From: Chryseobacterium taiwanense
GTDB taxonomy: Bacteria; Bacteroidota; Bacteroidia; Flavobacteriales; Weeksellaceae
NCBI RefSeq assembly: GCF_000813825.1
Contig: NZ_JWTA01000005.1
Location: 248,001-312,000, forward strand
Reading direction: 5' to 3'
Length of the DNA stretch: 64,000 nt
The notes under the pieces were generated by a model. That model made no database searches. It was not told the DNA's origin and worked only from the letters and a program-made list of their open reading frames with translations. Positions 44,862-54,343 of the stretch are shown piece after piece. Numbering within the stretch: the stretch's first letter is position 1; the number at the start of each line of letters is the position of its first letter. The position numbers and the translations under genes were made by a program.

Positions 44862-46742
44862 ATGAATAAAAATATTTCAAATTCCGATAAGATTTCTGAA
44901 AATCATATTCCGGGAATCAACCGTGTGGTGAAATTGGATATTGTGATTGAAGGTAAAATTATCAAACACTTCAAGCGTTTCCGTCTGCAACAAAGTGTAA
45001 GACGGCATCACAATTTTGAGCTTATTTTAGCTCATGACTCTTTGGGAGAAACTCAAAATCATACCTTAGAGCAGGCACGTCAGTTTTTAGGAAAACGTAT
45101 CACTATCGTTTTTAAATATAAAGACTATGAAAACGCAAGTCCCGAAAGAAATTTTATTGGTGTTATTACCAAAGTAGCTTTCAGTCAGGAACAAATGAGT
45201 CTTGGAAATATTGTGCTTAAAGGGCAAAGTCCCACTATTCTTATGGATGCGGCTCCTCATACTCAGAGTTTTGGAGGAGATCAGGCAGTCAATACAGGTA
45301 TTATTGCCAATAAAATAATCAAAGATGCATTCGGATCCGGAAAATTTGATTTCAGGGTAGAAAATCAGAATAAAAGCTATATCAATTACAGTTCGCAGTA
45401 TAATGAAACCCATTACAATTACCTTGCTAGAACTGCTGAAGCCTACGGAGAACAGTTTTATTATGATGGTGAAGTTCTTCATTTTGGAAAACTTCCCCCT
45501 TCTGAAAAACCTATCCGCCTTGTATACGGAAGCAATGCCACTGATGTTCAGGTAGAATTGAATGCCGTACATACCAATCCTGAATTCTTTGGATACAACA
45601 GCAGTAGCCATACCAAAATGGAGGGTGCTGAAAACAATATTAAGCATGTAGGAGGAATTCCTTCCGAGGCTTATGAACTTAATAACAGTATTTTTAAAAC
45701 GCGTTCGCTTTCTCCGGCGCCTATCAATGCTAATATGTTCGTGGATGTGGATGATTCGCAGAAAAGTGCTGCAGGAAGTGCTGCAGTAGAAGTTTTCACA
45801 GTTTCAGGGAACACTACTGTTCCGTTTTTATATCCCGGCTGTCTTGCTGATATTGAAATGAGAAAGCCGGACAGCAATCAAACCTCTTATTTTACAAAAA
45901 TTACGATTACAGAAGTTTTTCATGAAGTGAAAGAAAGAGGAGATTATACCGGGAATTTTGAAGCTATTGCAGACGGAACCGGCTTTATGCCCAAGCCTGA
46001 TTTTGTACAACCTAAAGCAGAGCCACAGGTTGCGACTGTTATTTCCAATACAGACCCTCTTAATCAAGGGCGAGTCCAGGTGCAGTTTGATTGGCAGAAA
46101 AATCCGGATACTACTCATTTTATCAGAATGATGAGTCCAGATGCAGGGGGAACAGATATGATCACCCAAAACAGAGGTTTTGTAGCAGTTCCGGAAGTCG
46201 GCGATCAAGTAATGGTCGGCTTTGAATACCATCATCCTGATTTTCCTTTCGCAATGGGAGGAATGTTTCATGGGCAGGTCGCTTTAGGAGGAAGTATCAA
46301 CAATCATATTAAATCTATACAGACCAGAAGCGGGAATAAAGTAATCTTTAATGATCAGGAAGGAAGTATTTTTATTGAAGATCCGAGCGGAAATACCTAT
46401 CTCATGGATGGCAAAGGAAATATTACTGTTAACGCTCCTAAAAATATAACTTTCACTGCAGGAGAAAATGTACAGATTAATGCCGGAAAAAATATCATTG
46501 CCTCTGCGCAAAGAAATGTCAATATTATGGCCGGAGAAGATATCACGGAAACAGCCAATGACGATTACAATCTTACGGCAAGTAATATTATCGAAACTGC
46601 TGAAACAGGAAGAAGCTCCAGAGCAAAAAATATTACAGAAAATATGGAATCCGGCTCTTATATCAGTACAAAAGACGCCATCAATGTAGAAAGTGCCAAG
46701 GAAGTCCTTATCAATAGTGGTAAACAGGTAAAAATGCAATAA
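44862..46742 (+). CDS. vgrG: T6SS spike protein VgrG
   Basis: This is a 626-residue protein. Residues of about 20-370 resemble the gp27-like head of VgrG/Rhs proteins (FELILAHDSLGETQ, RTAEAYGEQFYYDGEVLHFGK). A gp5-like OB fold follows at about 385-470 (VISNTDPLNQGRVQVQFDW, MMSPDAGGTDMI, NRGFVAVPEVGDQVMVGFE). The C-terminal 150 residues form the triple-stranded beta-helix needle, seen as repeated GNI/ENVQINAGKNI motifs. No extra effector domain is fused. The stop codon is 1 bp from the next start, tying the lipase-like protein to this spike by probable translational coupling. Confidence 0.93.
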   Translation: MNKNISNSDKISENHIPGINRVVKLDIVIEGKIIKHFKRFRLQQSVRRHHNFELILAHDSLGETQNHTLEQARQFLGKRITIVFKYKDYENASPERNFIGVITKVAFSQEQMSLGNIVLKGQSPTILMDAAPHTQSFGGDQAVNTGIIANKIIKDAFGSGKFDFRVENQNKSYINYSSQYNETHYNYLARTAEAYGEQFYYDGEVLHFGKLPPSEKPIRLVYGSNATDVQVELNAVHTNPEFFGYNSSSHTKMEGAENNIKHVGGIPSEAYELNNSIFKTRSLSPAPINANMFVDVDDSQKSAAGSAAVEVFTVSGNTTVPFLYPGCLADIEMRKPDSNQTSYFTKITITEVFHEVKERGDYTGNFEAIADGTGFMPKPDFVQPKAEPQVATVISNTDPLNQGRVQVQFDWQKNPDTTHFIRMMSPDAGGTDMITQNRGFVAVPEVGDQVMVGFEYHHPDFPFAMGGMFHGQVALGGSINNHIKSIQTRSGNKVIFNDQEGSIFIEDPSGNTYLMDGKGNITVNAPKNITFTAGENVQINAGKNIIASAQRNVNIMAGEDITETANDDYNLTASNIIETAETGRSSRAKNITENMESGSYISTKDAINVESAKEVLINSGKQVKMQ

Positions 46743-46743
46743 T

Positions 46744-48051
46744 ATGGCAGGGGAAGGCGGAAATATCGTACGCAATGTCTTTGGAAAGTCTTACAAAGAG
46801 GCTGAAGGCATCATGAAAGATGCCTCCAATGGTACATTGGATTTTAAATCTCCACAGGAAAATACCTTTTACGGAAAACAAGGAGGGAAGAAATTTGATG
46901 AATATCAAGGTAAAAAAGAAACGCAGCCATTACTAGTAAAGCAGGTAAAATGTTACGAAGATTTTACGTGTACCAAAGAAGTTAAAATAATAAAAAAAGG
47001 AGTTAAATATTATTTTAAAGCAACTCAATACAGTAGAACTCCTTCTAAATCTGAGCTTAAAAATTTGAAATGGGCGATTCAATATGATGACACTCCTTTG
47101 GCTAATGCATCTCAGGTAACAGGGGAGGAAAAAATTTCTTATACGGTTCCTAAGGAACGGAAACTGACCAAACTAAAAGTATATGCTTTTTTTAAAGCTC
47201 CGGATGAACAGGTAAAAGCAGAAGTTTCTTTTAAAATTTTACCTCCGATTATTATTTTTGTTAATGGATACTGGAATGTAAGTTGGTTGCAAAAAGATGC
47301 ATTGGGATTCTCTGATGGGAAATCATTAGCTGGCTATTGGGGGACTAGCTTAAGAGCAAAAGCTATTCAATATTTTGGAAGTGATTCGGAAGTGTTTTTT
47401 TTAAATGGAGCAGATACTGCTTTTAGTAGTGGAAATAAAAGATATGCTAATGGTAAAGATTTCGCTGTTTCCAGATTCGATAATAAGCAATCCAAATTCT
47501 ATAAAGCAATTTTTGAAGATTCCCGAAGAATAATGGTGGTTTCTCATAGTATGGGTGGAGCATTTGCAGAAGGTGTGATTAGCGTTTTAAAAGAAAAAAA
47601 ACTTAATGTTGAGAAAGTAGTGCATTTGTCTCCTGCGGATAATTCAGGTTTTTCTGCAAATTATCCGGATAAAACATACCAGCTCGATATAAGCTGGGAT
47701 CCTGTTTTAATGTATAAAAATCTTAATGACAGAGATTATATTGGAGGTGTAAAGGCTGCCGGCTTAATGCAAAATCCAGGGCATGATCAATATGGCCATG
47801 CTAATACTAAATTAGAAGGATATGTATGGGATTGGTTTGAAGATCTTGAAGTCATAACTTTAACTTTTAGCCGTACCGAAACCGTATATCAGCGTATGCC
47901 TTCAGATGGTTTAGGTCCAGCGACCTCAATACCGTTAAAAGTAAATATTTATAAGAGTAGTGGAATGAAGCATAATAAGCAATTTATAAAAATTTATAAG
48001 AATAAAGAAACTTATCATGAGCATTCAAAAAATGAATACGAAAAATCATAA
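46744..48051 (+). CDS. Putative T6SS lipase-like effector (alpha/beta hydrolase)
   Basis: This is a 435-residue protein with no signal peptide, beginning 1 bp after vgrG. The N-terminal 70 or so residues (MAGEGGNIVRNVFGKSYKEA) have no known family and could dock to VgrG. A small beta domain follows at about 80-165. The C-terminal half is an alpha/beta hydrolase: IIFVNGYWNVSW as the oxyanion strand, MVVSHSMGGAFAEG with nucleophile Ser269 in an SHSMG elbow, an Asp in LSPADNSG or ISWDPVLMY, and a His in GHDQYGHAN. This arrangement is typical of type VI lipases that attack membrane phospholipids. Three small membrane proteins follow and may protect the producer. Confidence 0.72.
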   Translation: MAGEGGNIVRNVFGKSYKEAEGIMKDASNGTLDFKSPQENTFYGKQGGKKFDEYQGKKETQPLLVKQVKCYEDFTCTKEVKIIKKGVKYYFKATQYSRTPSKSELKNLKWAIQYDDTPLANASQVTGEEKISYTVPKERKLTKLKVYAFFKAPDEQVKAEVSFKILPPIIIFVNGYWNVSWLQKDALGFSDGKSLAGYWGTSLRAKAIQYFGSDSEVFFLNGADTAFSSGNKRYANGKDFAVSRFDNKQSKFYKAIFEDSRRIMVVSHSMGGAFAEGVISVLKEKKLNVEKVVHLSPADNSGFSANYPDKTYQLDISWDPVLMYKNLNDRDYIGGVKAAGLMQNPGHDQYGHANTKLEGYVWDWFEDLEVITLTFSRTETVYQRMPSDGLGPATSIPLKVNIYKSSGMKHNKQFIKIYKNKETYHEHSKNEYEKS

Positions 48052-48057
48052 CAAATT

Positions 48058-48498
48058 ATGAATAAGACACTAAAGTGGTTGTTGGGTATGGGAATAATTT
48101 GTACCCTATTATATTTTGGAATTAAATTCTTTGCCGTTTTCTGGTTAACTTATTTTTCAAATCCACCCAGAATTGAAAGCCTAGGAGACGAAAAGTTAAT
48201 GGAAAGAATTAAAAAGGAATACCATTTACAGGAAATAGAACGTACACCAGCTTTTGAAAGAGAAATGAAAAAGAAGGATACGGTTACCTATACTTTGTAT
48301 CTGTACAGTAAAGAATTTTGTGAAATAAAAGAAGATTCAATATATGGGAAATCTAAAAATATAGTAAGGGAGATTAATAGGTTAAAACTAGATTCAAGAT
48401 TTTACAAATATAAAATTGTTTTCTGCTGTAAACTTTATAATCCTACTGGGATGTCATTTCAATACTTAAGAAAAGAAGTTAATAAACCTGAATTTTAA
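48058..48498 (+). CDS. Small membrane-anchored protein, candidate immunity protein
   Basis: This is a 146-residue protein, 6 bp after the lipase-like gene. One N-terminal transmembrane helix (about 7-30, LLGMGIICTLLYFGIKFF) is followed by a charged soluble domain with several Lys/Glu-rich helices and a Cys pair in VFCCKLYN. There is no known family. Its place directly behind a predicted membrane-active effector and its membrane anchoring suggest an immunity protein. The orientation of the soluble part is uncertain: with Lys at the N terminus it could face the periplasm, where a lipase would arrive. Confidence 0.55.
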   Translation: MNKTLKWLLGMGIICTLLYFGIKFFAVFWLTYFSNPPRIESLGDEKLMERIKKEYHLQEIERTPAFEREMKKKDTVTYTLYLYSKEFCEIKEDSIYGKSKNIVREINRLKLDSRFYKYKIVFCCKLYNPTGMSFQYLRKEVNKPEF

Positions 48499-48556
48499 GA
48501 ATATAGAAGCTGCTCCAAGTTCTGATGATATGAAAACATTTAAACCTTTATAATGT

Positions 48557-49018
48557 ATGAGCTTGATTAAAAATAAATGGATTGGCCTTTTTATATATTC
48601 AGTTCTTTGGTTTTTATTTTTAGAATTTGTATTTGAAAATTCTTATGAAGTTATAGATCCGTGTGCTTCAACACCTTCGAGGGAGTTTTCTAATATGATA
48701 TTTATAGTTCCGATTGTTCTTGCGGTTTTATTTTTTTATTTATACTATGGAGTAACAGGTGAGCTTCCTAAAGGCAAAAAAACTATTTTCTCTATTGTAG
48801 TTTTATTTGTTTTGCCATTAATTTTTGCTTGGATTAACTATGATTTACTAGAGATAGACTTTATAAAGAATTTGATAAAAGGTATTGCTCTTGATGATAA
48901 AGTGTATAAAGTAGGCTGTTATAATGATGTTGTAGTTAATTCTTCTGCATTATATATCTTAAATAGTATAATGGTTTTTATTTTTTCATGGTTGATCCTT
49001 CAGATTATTAACAAGTGA
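48557..49018 (+). CDS. Four-helix membrane protein, candidate immunity or accessory protein
   Basis: This is a 153-residue protein with four predicted transmembrane helices (about 9-27, 47-67, 77-95 and 132-150). An acidic periplasmic-type loop between helices 3 and 4 contains LDDKVYKVGCYNDVV. Its DNA is markedly richer in A and T than the spike and effector genes. I recognise no family. It stands within the lipase-immunity stretch and is 1 bp from the next gene, so the two are translated together. Confidence 0.55.
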   Translation: MSLIKNKWIGLFIYSVLWFLFLEFVFENSYEVIDPCASTPSREFSNMIFIVPIVLAVLFFYLYYGVTGELPKGKKTIFSIVVLFVLPLIFAWINYDLLEIDFIKNLIKGIALDDKVYKVGCYNDVVVNSSALYILNSIMVFIFSWLILQIINK

Positions 49019-49019
49019 T

Positions 49020-49271
49020 ATGATAATAAATAAAAGATCAAAAATAGCCATTGGAGTTATAATATTTCTTGAGCTTCTTTTTCTAGTACGAGCGTATTTT
49101 ATTTATTCCTTTTTAACAAATGATTCGCTTACTGGAGATGGAGTTCATGATCCGGAAAAATATGATAGAGAATTTTTTTCAACGATAGTATATTCTATTT
49201 TGATTATGATTTTTCTGGTGGTTATAGGTATTTTGATTTTTAAGAAAAGAACCTGTGAAATTGAGGATTGA
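49020..49271 (+). CDS. Two-helix membrane protein, candidate immunity or accessory protein
   Basis: This is an 83-residue protein starting 1 bp after the preceding stop. It has two transmembrane helices at about 8-30 and 53-73, joined by an acidic loop (LTGDGVHDPEKYDREFF), with a short C-terminal tail (KKRTCEIED). No known family. The size, helix count and coupling suggest it works together with the protein upstream, perhaps as a small complex. Whether it protects against the lipase-like protein is untested. Confidence 0.5.
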   Translation: MIINKRSKIAIGVIIFLELLFLVRAYFIYSFLTNDSLTGDGVHDPEKYDREFFSTIVYSILIMIFLVVIGILIFKKRTCEIED

Positions 49272-49326
49272 CAGGAAGATTATTTTGAAGTTTTAGAGAG
49301 TAAAATAATCAGTAATAAAAAACAAT

Positions 49327-50121
49327 ATGGTAGAAACCAGAGTAAAACCTTTTCAGAAATATACATCAGGAATCCATAATTATCAGGTGGAAAATGCTCT
49401 TGAAATACAGTTTGGAGAATCTAAAGGGTTTTATTCGTCCTATAAAATTGCATTACAGGAAGAAATAAATGAAGACCAGACCAAAAACTGGCTGATAGAC
49501 AAGTTGGAAGATTCTTCTTTTCCGTCTGAAAATAAATTTATGGAAATCCTGTATGTGTTGGAGCAAAGTTCTTATCCATTACAAATAAAAGTTGATGAAA
49601 AAGGAAATTTTTTAGAAGCTGTAGGTCATCAGAAAAATATAGAAGACTGGAAACAGAAAACAGAGGGGCTTCAGGAAAAGTACGAGAATGTTGATGTTTT
49701 CAGAAACCAATATCTGACGGCATTTGAAGATGAAGCCGTTTTTTATAAAAATAAGCTGAAAGAACCTTTTTGGAATCTCCTGTTGTTTGCCCCTCATTAC
49801 GTAGACGACGGAAAAAAAACTAACGAATCCATTGTATGGAATATCAAAGGAATAGGCGATGTAGAATGTACAGGAGTGATCAGTGCCGAACAAAGAGATT
49901 ATGGTTTTGACGCCTTTTTTACATCAGAAATAAAAGCTCCTGAAGCCATAAAAGAAGAATTAGAAAAAAAATACCCATATCAAACGGGAGAATATCAGGT
50001 GAGATTAAATATAAAGATGGAATACAACTCCCGGAAAAAACAGTATTCCACAAAGAAAGCAGACTTTATATTATCAGACGGAGAGAAAACGGTATACCGG
50101 GAAACGATTACAATGATTTAA
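49327..50121 (+). CDS. Unknown T6SS-island protein, possible adaptor for the PAAR effector
   Basis: This is a 264-residue soluble protein with no signal peptide or membrane helix. The N-terminal part has mixed strands (VENALEIQFGESKGFYSSYK), then a charged helical segment (DWKQKTEGLQEKYENVDVF), then strand-rich C-terminal parts that include WNIKGIGDVECTGVISAEQ. No family is recognised. It ends 17 bp before the large PAAR-like effector gene, as adaptors or chaperones commonly do. It is too large and soluble for a typical immunity protein. The adaptor role is an inference from position only. Confidence 0.55.
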   Translation: MVETRVKPFQKYTSGIHNYQVENALEIQFGESKGFYSSYKIALQEEINEDQTKNWLIDKLEDSSFPSENKFMEILYVLEQSSYPLQIKVDEKGNFLEAVGHQKNIEDWKQKTEGLQEKYENVDVFRNQYLTAFEDEAVFYKNKLKEPFWNLLLFAPHYVDDGKKTNESIVWNIKGIGDVECTGVISAEQRDYGFDAFFTSEIKAPEAIKEELEKKYPYQTGEYQVRLNIKMEYNSRKKQYSTKKADFILSDGEKTVYRETITMI

Positions 50122-50137
50122 TCTTAGAATAAATGAC

Positions 50138-53100
50138 ATGGCGGATAAAGGATATATCATTATAGAAGGGGCCACTGCGTATTGCAGCAGTTCCGTAACC
50201 AACAATTCTAATGGAACTGCGGTTCCAATGGAAGTGAAAAGCCAGAAAAAAAAATTGGGCAAGAACAAATATTTTGCTCAGAGTAAACCTGTAGCCACTT
50301 ATCTGGATGATAAAGCAGAAAGCTTCGGTGGCGGAAACGGCTTTGGAAATTGTAAAGGATCCGATGGAAAAACATATCCCTGTAAAGGCAAATGCAATAT
50401 CAGGTACAAAGATTACTATGAAAATGTAGAGTTCAATAGAAGCATGAAAATCCTGCTGGATGTTTCCACAGGAAACTGTCCCGGATACGGAGTTCCGGGA
50501 ACCGTTGCTTTTGCAACAACCGGGCAGGCTAATAATGTTTCGCAGATTGATGTGAAGGAAGCGGATGAATTTTCAGTAGCAAATACATCACCACAATGGT
50601 CTACGTCATCTGCATCTGCTTCTACAACATCTGTAGCTTCAGTTTCTATGACATTGCCAATCTCTGTAGCCAAGCCGTCAGGAACGTATTACTATATTCA
50701 GATGACGGGAGGGATTTTTAACTCATTTATGAATCCTATAGCGATAGACAATCTTTCTCTTACTGCACAATTCAAAGGAGACAGTACAAAAATTATCTGG
50801 GCACTTTTTAAAGGCGATGGCACGAAAGATAAGATTAAAACCTTCATAGGCTTGGGAAGTGTCTTCAATCAATCAATGAGTAAGATATTCAGTGGTCTTG
50901 AAGAAGGAAAATACCGCATCGAAGCCTATGGAAAGAAACCGGGTGATAATAATTGTTCGATAATCATAGAAGTTGTCAAAGACTTTGTTAAAAAAATTGT
51001 GGCTCCCGGTACTTCTACGTTGGTTAATATTCCTTTTCCCCTGTCTGTAGAGCTGAAGCTGAATACAAGCGCAGATCAATTAAGAATCTTGAACAGGAAT
51101 GTTTTCAATCCCATTGTGAATACAGCTCAATGGAAGGTAAAACAGGGAACAACAGTATTATATAACAGCTCTACAGGGACTTCAGCCTCTCATCTTGTTG
51201 GTGTGAGCAATGTAGCCGGAAAAGTATTGTTAACTTTTAAGAACGCCGGAACCTATACTGTAGAAGCATTTACAGACCCTACAGATCCAAAACCAGAATC
51301 TGTACAAGTTAAAATAGAAAACTCTTTAGGAGTTATGGGGGTTACAGGAGATGCCGGTCTGCTGAGGTTTAGTGATGTATTGAAAGTGAAAGCTTCCAAA
51401 TTCAATGTGAACTATATGCCTTCGGGAACTTCTGTACATTGGTATCTGAAAAAAGAAGGGATAGGAAGACTTACTGCATTTGAGAGTTCATCATCACTTA
51501 AAACTGGGTCCATCAATAAAAAAGTTTCGGAACTGCTCTATAATGACGCTCATCTTGATAACAGTCAATATTTTGGTAAATATACACTGGAAGCTTATGC
51601 TAATCCATTGGGAAGTAGTAAGCAGCCTGCATTTTCAGGATCCGACTGTTTTAATTTTGAAGTCATTAAAAATGTTGTAGATAAATTTACCCTTTCCGCA
51701 GCAAATATTCCTAAAGGAACAAAAGTAAAATATACCGCCACCGCAAGAATTGCCACTCTTGCCGGAAATGAAGCTGTAAAAGTGGAAGTACCCCAAAATG
51801 TTACTGATAACGGAGATGGAACCCTTACCTTTAATGAACTGGGTGAATATACCATTTCAGCTTATCTGACGGGTGATTATACCGATAGCAAAAAGATTGA
51901 AGCTAAAATAAAAGTATCTGAACCCTCTGTAAAAAGAGCACTCTGGGCGTATGGAACCGGTGTAAAACGTACCGAAACAGGATTCGCAGAAGAAACATAC
52001 GGATTCCTGGAAATCGATGGTCTCCAGAATCAGGCATTGAAAGTGAAGGTCTGGGTAAAAGGAGAAGGGGATGATTTCTACAAAGAGAAAGAACAATACA
52101 TGCTGGAGGAGAAAAGTGTGACTCTTAATAATGAAGGAAAAGCTTCCTTTATGATCACTACTAATGATGATTATAAGAAAAAGATCGAGGCAGCCATTCC
52201 TAAAACGACAGAGAGTCCTAATCCTTCTTACCGATTAATATTTACCGTGGAACTTCAGGCGGGCTCATCTACAGAGGTTGTCCTCCCATCTGCTATTTCC
52301 ATTCAGGGAACGCGTCCTGTCGTTATAGATGGAACCACAACTTATCTTGAGGTGTTGGATTCTAATGAAGAACTGGTAATCACTTCAGAACAGAAAATTG
52401 TTTCTATCATGTTTTCTACGGAAGATGGTAAAGATATCCAGCGTATGCAGACCTTCTATGGAAAGACTCATAAGCTTTGGGTACATACCGTTAATATGAC
52501 GGAAGAAACGCTTAAAATAAATGTACTGAAAGAAATTCCTAAAGAAGGAATGAATGAAAATGATCATATCACTTATACCCACGAAAGTAAACAAAGCTAT
52601 AACGAAGAAAAAACAGGAAAAGACGGATTACTAGAAGTTTCCTTCACCCCCAAGGAAGAATGGAAAAATCCGCCAAAAAACTTTGATTATTATATAGCAC
52701 AGGTTTCCCGACAGGTTCAGGATCCTGCTGATCCCAAAAAGAAAGTCTGGAAAATAGAAAAAAGCCAGTTTACAATCAATAGTACACTTCCTGCAGATCT
52801 GGTACGGACAGAGGATATGGAAAAGCTGGGAATTCATGCAAAGAAGAAAGATGGAACAGCATTTACTCAGCAGGAGATGCTGGAATTGCGTAAACAGTTT
52901 ATTTTCTATGAAAATGGATGTCTAAAGGTTTCTCAGAAAGAAACACCCGAAACTATTGATAATGATGTAACGCCTGTAATTGTGGAGATGGCAGAGGTAA
53001 GAAAGCAGAAATCCTGTTATTGTAATCGCGGTTTTACTGAAAAAGAAATGGAAGACCTCATTAAAGCAATGACTGGAGGTACTGAAATTTGGAAGGGAAT

Positions 53101-54328
53101 AAAAGAAAGTTGTGATATTACAGATAAAACTATTAAAAGCTTAACAGCTGAGGTAAATGCTATGTTTGCCAGCAATGGAATTAATCGTTGTATGCAGAAA
53201 ATATCATTCCTTGCAAATGTATCTGAAGAAACAGGTTTTTTTGTGCAGAGTAAAGAAGAAAAAAGTAAATACTTGTCTAGTCAAAGTACTTATAAAGGAA
53301 GAGGTATACTTCAGATTACCGGAATTGATGACGGAACAGGGTACTATAATAGCCCGGGTCCTTATAAAAACTATGGGAAAGACAAGTATGCTAATGAGAA
53401 TAAATTCCTTGATGATAATGCAGATCTTATTTCTAAAGATCTTCACAATGCGGTAGATGTAGGAGGCTGGATTTTTAATTTCAAAAAAGTTCCTTCATGG
53501 GAGCTTAATCCTAAAAAGACTTATTCTAAAGAACTTACTGAAACCCTTGCTTGGAAGCGGACTTACTTTAGTAAAGGATTAGGAAAAAGTCTTACGGAGC
53601 TTGGAATTTTGATGGAAGAAGAAGAGGAGAAATATTTTTTCTTACAGGGGAAAATTTTGAATGGGTATGCTCCTGCCGATAGATTAGAAAAACCACCTAT
53701 AGGGTGGGAAGGACGTAAAAAGGCTTTGGAGAAATTAAAAACATGGTTTAAATACGATAAAAAAGTCTGTGATGGAGAAGCTGTAGCTATGCCAAATCTT
53801 GAAGGAAGAGCCCCATGGATGGAGTTGGTTTGGAAAGAAGAAGCTAAAAATCTCGTTGAAACAGGGAGTAATAAAGAAATTCAGAAGTTTTTTGACGGAA
53901 CGCCTTATGAAAGTCAAATGAAAAATGGTACAAAAAATGAAGAAGATATAGCATGGTGTGCAGCATTTGTTAATTGGATCATGAAACATTACGGATATGA
54001 AGGAGTTACTACTGATAAAGGATACGATGCTGTAAGAGCACTAAAATGGGCAACATGGGCTGAAGGAAAAGATTTGAAGAAGCCAGTGTATGGTGCAATT
54101 GCTGTGAAAACCAGGTCAGGAGGAGGGCATGTTGGTTTTGTTGCCGGTAAGAAAGGGAATAAAGTTGTGATATTAGGAGGAAATCAGTCGCAAAAATTAT
54201 ATTGTGTATCTTATGATATTTCTGACTATTTTGCATATATAGTTCCAAACAATTATGAAATTACTGATGCAGATTATAATTTACCTGAATATAAAGGGAA
54301 TCCTGGAGCAAAAGGATCGGAACTTTAA
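50138..54328 (+). CDS. Giant PAAR-like (DUF4280) effector with GH19-like and TIGR02594/NlpC-like hydrolase domains
   Basis: This is a 1396-residue protein. Residues 1-135 form a DUF4280 PAAR-like tip (KGYIIIEGATAYCSSS; CNIRYKDYYENVEFNR; GVPGTVAFATTG) with six cysteines. About 150-970 is a long beta-rich stalk with Ig-like strands (for example NAGTYTVEAFTDP; LGEYTISAYLTG). About 985-1190 resembles a GH19 chitinase/lysozyme domain: MQKISFLANVSEETGFF with a probable catalytic Glu, then YKGRGILQITG near residue 1052. About 1226-1380 matches the TIGR02594 cell-wall hydrolase pattern, with PWMELVWKEEA, Cys1274 in AWCAAFVNW and His1331 in GGGHVGFVAG. The product should cut both glycan and peptide parts of peptidoglycan. 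There is no signal peptide, so delivery by the spike is implied. Confidence 0.85.
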   Translation: MADKGYIIIEGATAYCSSSVTNNSNGTAVPMEVKSQKKKLGKNKYFAQSKPVATYLDDKAESFGGGNGFGNCKGSDGKTYPCKGKCNIRYKDYYENVEFNRSMKILLDVSTGNCPGYGVPGTVAFATTGQANNVSQIDVKEADEFSVANTSPQWSTSSASASTTSVASVSMTLPISVAKPSGTYYYIQMTGGIFNSFMNPIAIDNLSLTAQFKGDSTKIIWALFKGDGTKDKIKTFIGLGSVFNQSMSKIFSGLEEGKYRIEAYGKKPGDNNCSIIIEVVKDFVKKIVAPGTSTLVNIPFPLSVELKLNTSADQLRILNRNVFNPIVNTAQWKVKQGTTVLYNSSTGTSASHLVGVSNVAGKVLLTFKNAGTYTVEAFTDPTDPKPESVQVKIENSLGVMGVTGDAGLLRFSDVLKVKASKFNVNYMPSGTSVHWYLKKEGIGRLTAFESSSSLKTGSINKKVSELLYNDAHLDNSQYFGKYTLEAYANPLGSSKQPAFSGSDCFNFEVIKNVVDKFTLSAANIPKGTKVKYTATARIATLAGNEAVKVEVPQNVTDNGDGTLTFNELGEYTISAYLTGDYTDSKKIEAKIKVSEPSVKRALWAYGTGVKRTETGFAEETYGFLEIDGLQNQALKVKVWVKGEGDDFYKEKEQYMLEEKSVTLNNEGKASFMITTNDDYKKKIEAAIPKTTESPNPSYRLIFTVELQAGSSTEVVLPSAISIQGTRPVVIDGTTTYLEVLDSNEELVITSEQKIVSIMFSTEDGKDIQRMQTFYGKTHKLWVHTVNMTEETLKINVLKEIPKEGMNENDHITYTHESKQSYNEEKTGKDGLLEVSFTPKEEWKNPPKNFDYYIAQVSRQVQDPADPKKKVWKIEKSQFTINSTLPADLVRTEDMEKLGIHAKKKDGTAFTQQEMLELRKQFIFYENGCLKVSQKETPETIDNDVTPVIVEMAEVRKQKSCYCNRGFTEKEMEDLIKAMTGGTEIWKGIKESCDITDKTIKSLTAEVNAMFASNGINRCMQKISFLANVSEETGFFVQSKEEKSKYLSSQSTYKGRGILQITGIDDGTGYYNSPGPYKNYGKDKYANENKFLDDNADLISKDLHNAVDVGGWIFNFKKVPSWELNPKKTYSKELTETLAWKRTYFSKGLGKSLTELGILMEEEEEKYFFLQGKILNGYAPADRLEKPPIGWEGRKKALEKLKTWFKYDKKVCDGEAVAMPNLEGRAPWMELVWKEEAKNLVETGSNKEIQKFFDGTPYESQMKNGTKNEEDIAWCAAFVNWIMKHYGYEGVTTDKGYDAVRALKWATWAEGKDLKKPVYGAIAVKTRSGGGHVGFVAGKKGNKVVILGGNQSQKLYCVSYDISDYFAYIVPNNYEITDADYNLPEYKGNPGAKGSEL

Positions 54329-54343
54329 AACAAAAAGAAAAAG

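Noticed and set aside
45087..45647. 186-residue minus-strand frame inside vgrG
   Set aside because: It is antisense to well-conserved VgrG domains and has no start signals or plausible composition.
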